A stretch of 59,516 bases of DNA from an uncultured Bacilli bacterium (GTDB lineage Bacteria; Bacillota_I; Bacilli_A; RF39; UBA660), in the NCBI GenBank assembly GCA_934169415.1, contig CAKPNP010000003.1, forward strand, positions 1 through 59,516. The letters run 5' to 3'. The translations under genes and the position numbers were made by a program. The notes under the pieces are model-generated. The model saw nothing but the letters and a program-made list of their open reading frames with translations, searched no databases and had not been told where the DNA came from. Every line of letters starts with the position of its first letter. Positions within the stretch are counted from its first letter, which is position 1. Shown here one piece after another: positions 53,269 through 59,516 of the stretch.

Positions 53269-54173
53269 TATTCAGCCCCCACATTCTCATTATAGAATTT
53301 TTCACCATCAAGGATGAAATAAGTATTTATAATTATTACAGCATGTAATAATAATTGTACATACCATATTTTAAGCATAGCTACATATGTATCCATACCT
53401 AATAAGAATTGAACCAACATAATCATTAAATATAATACTATACCAAATTGTAAAAACTTTTTATGGAAAGATGCTCTATCTAATCTATCTCTATAAACAC
53501 CTTCAACAAGCATATCTATATCTTGTGACATATTTTCTAATGATTCTGATGCATCACGTGCACCTTCATTAGTTATTTGTAAGAATAATTGGTGCATATT
53601 CTTTACTATATAATAATCATATTTACTATTCATAAATTCAACTGATTCATTAATAGTACCATTTTTATAAGCCATGTCTATCATAACTTTAACATCGCTT
53701 TTTACAGGATCTTCAAGTACACCTGATTCATATACTCCCTCAAGTGATTTAACAAAACTTTGAGTAGTTGCGAATTCCATTATAACGTTAGTTGTATATA
53801 CTTGAACTTGTTCAAATATAAATTCGCTATATAATCTTTTACATCTTAAATAAGATAAGTAAGGTACTAATGCTATAGCACATAGTACATAAACTATACA
53901 CCAAATAAGGCTGTAGAAATATAAATAAGAAACTACTGCAGCAGCAACGGCAAATACAGTAACTTGTATTGCATACTGACGTGGAGTATATTCTTGACCT
54001 AACTCTTTTACTTTTTCTCTAACCATTTTAAATGAGTAAGGTGCATATTTATCATATAAATTTCCTGCTTCTCTTACTATATATTTATATACGTTTGTCC
54101 CACTGTTTATTCTATATAATACTATAAATAATAATATTATCGCAATTATAACAAATATTAACTCTGCTGACAT
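53268..54173 (-). CDS. tadB: Tad platform protein TadB
   Basis: 301 residues. An N-terminal helix (AELIFVIIAIILLFIVLYRI), a helix pair near 70-110 (VTVFAVAAAVVSYLYFYSLI), a GspF-type helical domain (FEQVQVYTTNVIMEFATTQS, LEGVYESG) and two C-terminal helices (QFGIVLYLMIMLVQFLLGMD). This is TadB, the second platform subunit. 13 bp separate it from tadA. Confidence 0.88.
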   Translation of the reverse strand: MSAELIFVIIAIILLFIVLYRINSGTNVYKYIVREAGNLYDKYAPYSFKMVREKVKELGQEYTPRQYAIQVTVFAVAAAVVSYLYFYSLIWCIVYVLCAIALVPYLSYLRCKRLYSEFIFEQVQVYTTNVIMEFATTQSFVKSLEGVYESGVLEDPVKSDVKVMIDMAYKNGTINESVEFMNSKYDYYIVKNMHQLFLQITNEGARDASESLENMSQDIDMLVEGVYRDRLDRASFHKKFLQFGIVLYLMIMLVQFLLGMDTYVAMLKIWYVQLLLHAVIIINTYFILDGEKFYNENVGAE

Positions 54174-54186
54174 AATTTACCTCCTT

Positions 54187-55656
54187 TTATATTTGGCCAT
54201 TATTTGGTATAGATACATTTGGTCTTGACATTTGACTTTGCATATTAGCGTTTATAACCTGTCTAGGAATACCACTCATATTCTGATTACTAGAAGTTAC
54301 AGTCTGTGTAGGCATAACTCTAGGTTGTGTATTAGGTATTGGTTGACCTACATTTTGATTATTAAATGCAACATTTTGCACTGATTGTACAGTTCGAGGA
54401 GTAACTCCTGGTTGCACATTTTGAACACTAGGTCCAATATTTTGTACATTTGGATTTGTTATTGGACGCACATTTTGTGCAACTGCTATACCTTGATTAG
54501 GATTTAAAACCTGTACATTTTTTACAGTATTTTCTACTGGGGCAGGAGTTTCTATTTCATGTCTACCCTCATCCTCTATATAACCATCTTTTACATCAAA
54601 CAAAGGATTAACAAATCCCTTAGGTAATTCAACGCCCTGACCTTCTATATAATCTATCAAATACTTACTAGGATTTCTCCTAGTAATTTTACCTTCCGGT
54701 GTTTTTTTATAAATAACATTATATTTTGCTTCATTATCTTCTGTTACATAAAATTCTGTAACTTCTCCTATTTCACGAACAAATTTCTTTGTTTGTTTAT
54801 CCTGTCTACCTCTTATATATACACCAAGTTGAACATATCTATGAATTGATTTTAAAAATTGATCCATATCTTGACTTGATTCTAGTAAACTATACAAACG
54901 GCTTGGAATAGATGAAGCTTTATCAGCATGAATAGTTGATAAAATATAATGTCCTGAAGAAATAGAATTACGTACAGCAGTAACTGCTTCTGCTGAACGA
55001 ACTTCAGAAAGTAATATCCACTTAGGATTTTGTCTCATACAAGTAACTAATACTTCAGAGTATGAGGCTATATTATTAGTTTTCATAGCAACAATATCTC
55101 TATGTGGATAAATTTTATCAAGGTGTAATTCTAAAGTATCTTCTATTGTTATTATTTTTTCATTTTCACGAGTTTTAGAAGCAAGATATTTAACAAACTC
55201 TGTTTTTCCTGAACCTGTTTCTCCTGCTACTATTATGTTACAGTGTGCAAGTACACATTGAACTAAAAAATCATGAACATCTTCTGTAATATATTTTTCT
55301 TCAATAATTTTATCTTTTTGAAGTCTTATTTTGGCTGGTGTTTTTCTTATAACACAAGCGATTCCATTTGTTGCAATAGAATCATGAACGAAATTCATAC
55401 GCAACTCAGCGCTTTCAGAATCTAGAAAAGGATGAGCTGCGTTAAAACTTCTACCCATAACGTTAGAACATTGGAATGCCAATTTTTCCATCATGGGATT
55501 ATTTATTAAAGGATTTTCTACTCTAAAAATACCACTTGATAATGTTTTTAACCAAACTTGTCCACCATTACTATATGAAATATCTGTGATATCATCATTT
55601 TGTAAATATTCATTTAATGGACCAAAATCTATTTGCGAAAATAAAGTTTCATTCAT
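54187..55656 (-). CDS. tadA: Tad secretion ATPase TadA/CpaF with Gln/Asn-rich tail
   Basis: 489 residues. The CpaF core (1-365) has DITDISYSNGGQVWLK, Walker A GETGSGKT at 145-152, EDTLELHL (Asp box), the Walker B-like ILLSEVRSAEAV and the His box TIHADKASSIPSR. It powers pilus extension as a hexamer. Residues from about 370 on form a tail of repeated V-Q-N/Q-N-V/P units (such as VQNVQPGVTPRTVQSVQNVA), absent from standard CpaF and probably disordered. It follows cpaB by 1 bp. Confidence 0.92.
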   Translation of the reverse strand: MNETLFSQIDFGPLNEYLQNDDITDISYSNGGQVWLKTLSSGIFRVENPLINNPMMEKLAFQCSNVMGRSFNAAHPFLDSESAELRMNFVHDSIATNGIACVIRKTPAKIRLQKDKIIEEKYITEDVHDFLVQCVLAHCNIIVAGETGSGKTEFVKYLASKTRENEKIITIEDTLELHLDKIYPHRDIVAMKTNNIASYSEVLVTCMRQNPKWILLSEVRSAEAVTAVRNSISSGHYILSTIHADKASSIPSRLYSLLESSQDMDQFLKSIHRYVQLGVYIRGRQDKQTKKFVREIGEVTEFYVTEDNEAKYNVIYKKTPEGKITRRNPSKYLIDYIEGQGVELPKGFVNPLFDVKDGYIEDEGRHEIETPAPVENTVKNVQVLNPNQGIAVAQNVRPITNPNVQNIGPSVQNVQPGVTPRTVQSVQNVAFNNQNVGQPIPNTQPRVMPTQTVTSSNQNMSGIPRQVINANMQSQMSRPNVSIPNNGQI

Positions 55657-55657
55657 T

Positions 55658-56473
55658 TTATTGCTCTGATTGTGTGTTTTCTTGTGAGTTATCAGTGGTA
55701 TTTTCGCTTAAAGTAACTGTTTTACTTTCAATATAGTTAACTAATTCTTCTCTATCAACTGCAATTGAACCTTCTACAGTAACTGTTCCCCCACGTGGAG
55801 CTGGGAATAACTCAACTCCTAATGATTTTAAATATTCTGCTTTTTTAAGTAATATAAACATATCTTCAGGAACTCCGAATGTAAGTGTTGCTGGAGTTCT
55901 ATTTTCTTCTGTATTTTCAAATACGTTATTACCACTAGAATCTTTAACAGCTAAAATTTTTACATCTTTTAAAAATCTAGCAACCATAACTTGACCATTA
56001 TCATCAACTGCTTTCATATAAACATCGATTATATTACCTGGGAATATTGAATTTCCATAAGTACTTTCTGTCGTTACTGATAAAGCATATGGTCTTTGTC
56101 CATCTGGTACTTCTATAAATGCTATATCTGGTAATTCTTCTTTGTTAATTAATACATCTGTATAAAACATACTACCTTGAGGTATAACTGTATTTACAGC
56201 AGTATATTTACCAACTACTAAATTACTACTTCTTAATACATTAGAACTTACTTGTGCTGCTGGAACTGTAATGTAAGTTACCATATCACTAGTTATTAAA
56301 GTTCTTGGTTGTATTGTTTGTGTTGCTACTGGTATTTTAATTGGAGCTGTTTTTTTATTAATTGTTGTAGTATAACCAAAATAAAGTATTGCAAGTATTG
56401 CTATTACTCCTATTACAGTTACTACGTTTTTGTTAGTTATAAATCTTTTTATAGATATCAAAATATTATTCAT
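55658..56473 (-). CDS. cpaB: CpaB/RcpC pilus assembly protein (SAF domain)
   Basis: 271 residues: one membrane helix (about 15-36, VTVIGVIAILAILYFGYTTT), then the SAF domain with VATQTIQPRTLITSDMVTYI and a beta-rich part (TTESTYGNSIFPGNIIDVYM). RcpC/CpaB sits on the outer side of the membrane and is needed for Tad pilus assembly; in Gram-positives it likely meets the wall. It heads the tad genes cpaB-tadA-tadB-tadC with minimal spacing. Confidence 0.88.
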   Translation of the reverse strand: MNNILISIKRFITNKNVVTVIGVIAILAILYFGYTTTINKKTAPIKIPVATQTIQPRTLITSDMVTYITVPAAQVSSNVLRSSNLVVGKYTAVNTVIPQGSMFYTDVLINKEELPDIAFIEVPDGQRPYALSVTTESTYGNSIFPGNIIDVYMKAVDDNGQVMVARFLKDVKILAVKDSSGNNVFENTEENRTPATLTFGVPEDMFILLKKAEYLKSLGVELFPAPRGGTVTVEGSIAVDREELVNYIESKTVTLSENTTDNSQENTQSEQ

Positions 56474-56489
56474 AAATAATCATTCCTTC

Positions 56490-56891
56490 CTAATATGGCG
56501 TTTCTAATATCGCATCTATTTTATTAGTTATATCAAATTCCATCACTTCACCAGTTAAAGTAGTGGATTCTGTACTACTAACTTTCAAACTTACTTTTGG
56601 AGGTGTTTCATTAACATCATATATTTCAATTTTATATGTTTTAGATAATGTTGCACTTTCTGCAAATCTCCTTAAGAAGTTTTCAACAAATTTTTCTCTA
56701 TCGATTTTGATAGTACCATGTGCTCTATAGTATGCTAAGTCTATTGCATCATACATTGCTGATTCAGTAGTCTCTTTAAGCAAATGATAATTATGCTCAT
56801 CTGTATTGGTTATTGACTGAAAGAAATATAAGAAAAATATTGCCATAAGTCCCATAACAACAACAGCTGTTCCCCAAAACGACTCTTTCAT
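56490..56891 (-). CDS. TadE-like pseudopilin-like protein C
   Basis: 133 residues. The start MKESFWGTAVVVMGLMAIFF has the same K-E leader and Gly before the helix as the other pilin-like proteins in this locus. Then come helical DYAIDLAYYRAHGTIKI-like residues and a beta-type end. Shape and position just upstream of cpaB fit a minor pilin or TadE/F-like initiator. Function is inferred from place. Confidence 0.6.
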   Translation of the reverse strand: MKESFWGTAVVVMGLMAIFFLYFFQSITNTDEHNYHLLKETTESAMYDAIDLAYYRAHGTIKIDREKFVENFLRRFAESATLSKTYKIEIYDVNETPPKVSLKVSSTESTTLTGEVMEFDITNKIDAILETPY

Positions 56892-56899
56892 AAAACCTC

Positions 56900-57532
56900 C
56901 TAGTTATAAATATCACTTTTTTTATTTATTTTATAAATACCATATGAACAACCTAATATTATAATAATTAATAATATAAAATAATATTTAAGTAGATATT
57001 CAACAAAATAATCTAAAAAAGTTTTGGTCTTTTCTATAACTTCTTCGTCTTTTTTTAAAGAATTTTTATATTCTTCTATTTTTGATGAAAACTTTTCATA
57101 AGTTAAGTTATGTGTTGACCATTTTTGACATAAACTATAATTTTCTATACCAGTACATAATTCACTTTTATAATATGGATTATAGGTAGGTAATTGTATT
57201 CTTATCGTATAAATATAATTATTTTTACAATAAGAATCTGTAGGATATACATAAAACACTTTATTTTCACCACTAGAAGCAGTTACATTTATCTCATCTG
57301 ATACATAATAATATGTATTACCACTATTATCCTTTAAATATACTTCACTACTTAAATTTACAAGTGTAATATTAAATTCTACAGTATCACCTTTCATAGT
57401 ATAATCATAACTATAATTTATATTGGAGGCTATTTTTTTATAATTTGCTAAATCAGTATAATTACAATAATATGCGTCTACTTTACCTATATAAAGTAAC
57501 ATAAAAAGTACAAATATGCCTAGCTTCTTCAT
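56900..57532 (-). CDS. Secreted protein with C-terminal membrane helix, unknown
   Basis: 210 residues. A signal peptide (KKLGIFVLFMLLYIGKVDA) precedes an outer domain rich in Tyr and Asn with Cys pairs (YYCNYTD, SYCKNNY, SELCTG, SLCQKW), then a helix near 180-200 and a basic tail. No family is recognised. It lies 8 bp upstream of the pseudopilin-like gene and thus probably belongs to the Tad transcript. Confidence 0.65.
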   Translation of the reverse strand: MKKLGIFVLFMLLYIGKVDAYYCNYTDLANYKKIASNINYSYDYTMKGDTVEFNITLVNLSSEVYLKDNSGNTYYYVSDEINVTASSGENKVFYVYPTDSYCKNNYIYTIRIQLPTYNPYYKSELCTGIENYSLCQKWSTHNLTYEKFSSKIEEYKNSLKKDEEVIEKTKTFLDYFVEYLLKYYFILLIIIILGCSYGIYKINKKSDIYN

Positions 57533-57583
57533 AATCCTCCTCCATCCTCCTAATTATAACACATTAATTGATATTTTTAAACA

Positions 57584-59146
57584 TTATTTTAAATTATATT
57601 GATAATTTTTATTTCTTATTTGTAATTTAATGTAAATATTATCTGAATCTATCAAATTGCTATCTACCTCTATATAAAGTGTGTTACTAGAATTTACTTT
57701 ACTATTTACTCTTTTTATTGGAACAGTATTTTTATATGTTGTATTATTTTTTACATAATAAATTGTTCCGTAATCATAAATTAAATTATATAAATCATCA
57801 ATTGAAGAAGTATTAATATTACCAGTTATTTTCATAATAACCTTATCACTATTTGTAGATATACTAGGGTATAAATATACATATGATGTTTTACAATTAT
57901 TTGAAATACAAAAATTATAACTCAATTTATATTTTTTATTTAAATCAATACTATTTATAGTAAAATCTATATTATTTAGTATCGAATCTTTAAGATTTGC
58001 ATTATCACCTAAGTTAAATATAAAATCTTCTTTATTACTAGTTAAATCTATATTATTTAATTTTATCCTTTTTTCTTCTAAAGTAGACTTAGCTACGAAA
58101 TTAAAATACATTTTTTCATCTTTAAATTGTTTAGGTATCTTATAAATTAATACCTTTTCCTCATATTCTGTTTTTAGATTTTCTTCTATATATATATTTC
58201 CGAAATCTATAAACGAATCTTTATAATCACTAATAGGACTAAAGCTATAATTTTTAACATTTAACTTTACTGTTGCATAATCCAAATATAATGTATTGCT
58301 TCCATTTCTTTTAGCATCTATCTTTATTACTACAAATGCACTATCGTCTAATATAACATTACCCTTATAATCAGTATCAGTAATATAAGAGGACTTAATT
58401 TTTAAACTTATACCATTATTTGATATATAACTATTTAAATCATATAATTTATTTTTATTTATAGAAATCAATGAGAATGAAAAAATAGATATAACAGATA
58501 CTATAAATATAAGAGTTACAACCAATTTATTTTCTTTATAAAAATATTTTAAATGTCTTATATATTTTCTTATATTTCTCTTTAATTTATTAGAATCCAA
58601 ATCGATTGAGAATTCAAACTCTTCATTATCGGACTCATCAATTTGTAATTCTTTTAAATCTTTTTTAAAATCAAATTTTTTAATATCAAAACCAACTGCC
58701 CTAATTATAGTTATAATGCTAATTACTATTTGAGCTATAAAAGAAATTAAGATAAAATCTCTAATTAATCTCACATTACGTGTTGCTAGAACAGTATTTT
58801 CCATAGTAGACAAAGTAGATTTAGAAATAAAATTTATAATTATAACATATAAATATATTAATATACTTATTATATACATTGTTTTTGGTTTATTTTTTAT
58901 ATGCATTATAAATAATAATAATCCTAATAATACTATAATTAAAAAAGGTAGTATTCTTAATATTAAAGGCATATATAAAGAAACTAATTCTTGACCTTTT
59001 AAATTTAAATTAGTCGATACAACTTCATTAAAAAAATCTAATAGTTTTTTTGTGTTAAATAATAAAGATAACATCAAAATAGAAAGAAAAACATGTATCA
59101 GCCTAAAATGTTTTATAAAAAATGCATAAGGTTTTCTAAGTATCAA
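57584..59146 (-). CDS. Polytopic membrane protein with large outer domain, unknown
   Basis: 520 residues from a TTG start behind GGGGTGG. Four helices (about 14-30, 55-80, 85-110, 130-150), a cytosolic acidic linker (QIDESDNEEFEFSIDLDSNK), a further helix (LVVTLIFIVSVISIFSFSLI) near 215, then about 290 residues outside, beta-rich (DLNSYISNNGISLKIKSSYI). The outer part may be an immunoglobulin-like fold, as in DUF4352-like domains. It lies upstream of the Tad genes in the same direction with a 50-bp gap; membership in that system is only positional. Confidence 0.6.
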   Translation of the reverse strand: MILRKPYAFFIKHFRLIHVFLSILMLSLLFNTKKLLDFFNEVVSTNLNLKGQELVSLYMPLILRILPFLIIVLLGLLLFIMHIKNKPKTMYIISILIYLYVIIINFISKSTLSTMENTVLATRNVRLIRDFILISFIAQIVISIITIIRAVGFDIKKFDFKKDLKELQIDESDNEEFEFSIDLDSNKLKRNIRKYIRHLKYFYKENKLVVTLIFIVSVISIFSFSLISINKNKLYDLNSYISNNGISLKIKSSYITDTDYKGNVILDDSAFVVIKIDAKRNGSNTLYLDYATVKLNVKNYSFSPISDYKDSFIDFGNIYIEENLKTEYEEKVLIYKIPKQFKDEKMYFNFVAKSTLEEKRIKLNNIDLTSNKEDFIFNLGDNANLKDSILNNIDFTINSIDLNKKYKLSYNFCISNNCKTSYVYLYPSISTNSDKVIMKITGNINTSSIDDLYNLIYDYGTIYYVKNNTTYKNTVPIKRVNSKVNSSNTLYIEVDSNLIDSDNIYIKLQIRNKNYQYNLK

Positions 59147-59219
59147 ATTCCCACCCCTATTCTAATAAAAATTATATAATATTTTTTATATAAATTCAAT
59201 ACAAATAAAATTTTAAATA

Positions 59220-59246
59220 TCAAAAAAACGTAGATGTCTACGTTTA
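59220..59246 (-). terminator. Terminator of the putative transposase gene
   Basis: AAACGTAGA/TCTACGTTT, a perfect 9-bp stem followed on the minus strand by seven T's, overlapping the stop codon at 59244. Confidence 0.9.
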
Positions 59247-59516
59247 CAAACTCATTATTTGTTTTTTAGTTAATCCAGTATATTTAGATATTTGCTCTAA
59301 TGGTAGGCTATCCTTTAACATATTTTTAGCTGTTTCGATTATTCCAGATTTTTTACCCTCAATAATTCCAGCTTTTCTGCCTTTTTTCTCGCCAAGTTCT
59401 TCAAATGTTCTTTCCCATTTCTTTTTTTCTTCTAATGGATCCATAAACTCGAATAATCTTTTTTCATCGTTTATATCTTTTATCATGTCTGCTAACACTT
59501 TTAAATCTCTCCTCTC
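59244..59516 (-). CDS. Rpn/PD-(D/E)XK nuclease family putative transposase, C-terminal end (cut by window edge)
   Basis: The frame is open to the last base of the window (E-R-R-D-L-K-V before the first Met), so only the last 90 residues are seen. KRLFEFMDPLEEKKKWERTF, then repeated G-K-K-x-G-I-I units (GRKAGIIEGKKSGIIETAKN) and SLPLEQISKYTGLTKKQIMS, are the characteristic tail of Rpn-family recombination-promoting nucleases. The nuclease core would lie outside the window. A decayed N-terminal fragment of this family is at 18392-18578. Confidence 0.8.
   Translation of the reverse strand, partial: ERRDLKVLADMIKDINDEKRLFEFMDPLEEKKKWERTFEELGEKKGRKAGIIEGKKSGIIETAKNMLKDSLPLEQISKYTGLTKKQIMSL

Noticed and set aside
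34617..57532. Integrated conjugative element
   Set aside because: No relaxase, integrase, excisionase or flanking direct repeats were found in the window, and gene borders are housekeeping genes.
1..59516. Mycoplasma genetic code (TGA read as Trp)
   Set aside because: Several genes end in TGA at the expected place, including the ATGA overlap of pgeF and parC, and Trp is encoded by TGG.
1..59516. CRISPR arrays, tRNA or rRNA genes
   Set aside because: No regularly spaced repeats were seen; the only tRNA-like arm found belongs to tmRNA.

Overview
The window is very AT-rich (roughly a quarter G+C by eye), bacterial and gene-dense. Shine-Dalgarno sites are mostly GGAGG or the shifted form GGTGAT. 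Many neighbouring genes overlap as ATGA or TAATG. TGA is used as a stop (for example after the first permease, after the PgeF-like gene and after the second YfhO-like gene), so the genetic code is standard and not the Mycoplasma code. The gene set points to a spore-forming, low-GC member of the Bacilli close to the Erysipelotrichia/Mollicutes side: spoIVA, spoVIF, the ylbD-ylbE pair, parE/parC, tmRNA with smpB and rnr, der, ysxC and a UvsE-type endonuclease. Placement below class is inference.

Left part (1-9.5 kb): the tail of a DinD-like gene is followed by a decapitated nitrate/sulfonate-type ABC ATPase and its intact permease. Then come an ABC exporter, a MacB/LolD-type ABC system coupled to a DUF1848 gene, an unknown gene, uvsE and ylbD-ylbE. 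Middle part (9.8-34.5 kb) is mostly housekeeping and sporulation: a TPR-like protein, the parE-pgeF-parC operon, a serine beta-lactamase-like protein, spoIVA, two tandem transglutaminase-like proteins, spoVIF, a glycosyltransferase, der, ysxC, a DMT permease, ssrA, the rnr-smpB-GNAT operon and rmuC.

Right part (34.6-59.5 kb) is the remarkable region, nearly all on the minus strand. One half encodes a type IV secretion-like machine: VirD4-like coupling ATPase, SpoIID-plus-M23 wall enzyme, a VirB4 ATPase in two genes, PrgI, VirB6/TrbL-like and VirB2-like proteins. These are directly followed by a TadZ/CpaE-like protein and two pseudopilin-like proteins. After two divergent YfhO-like genes comes the other half: a 56-residue Flp-like pilin, TadC, TadB, TadA/CpaF, CpaB, a further pseudopilin-like protein and membrane-anchored accessory proteins. 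No relaxase, integrase or replication gene is seen. The simplest reading is a resident surface or secretion apparatus that joins Tad-pilus and T4SS parts, not a conjugative element. The window ends inside an Rpn/PD-(D/E)XK-type putative transposase, and a decayed relative of that family lies just downstream of spoIVA.

Intergenic space is small. Many gaps hold clear stem-loop terminators. No tRNA, rRNA or CRISPR array was recognised.
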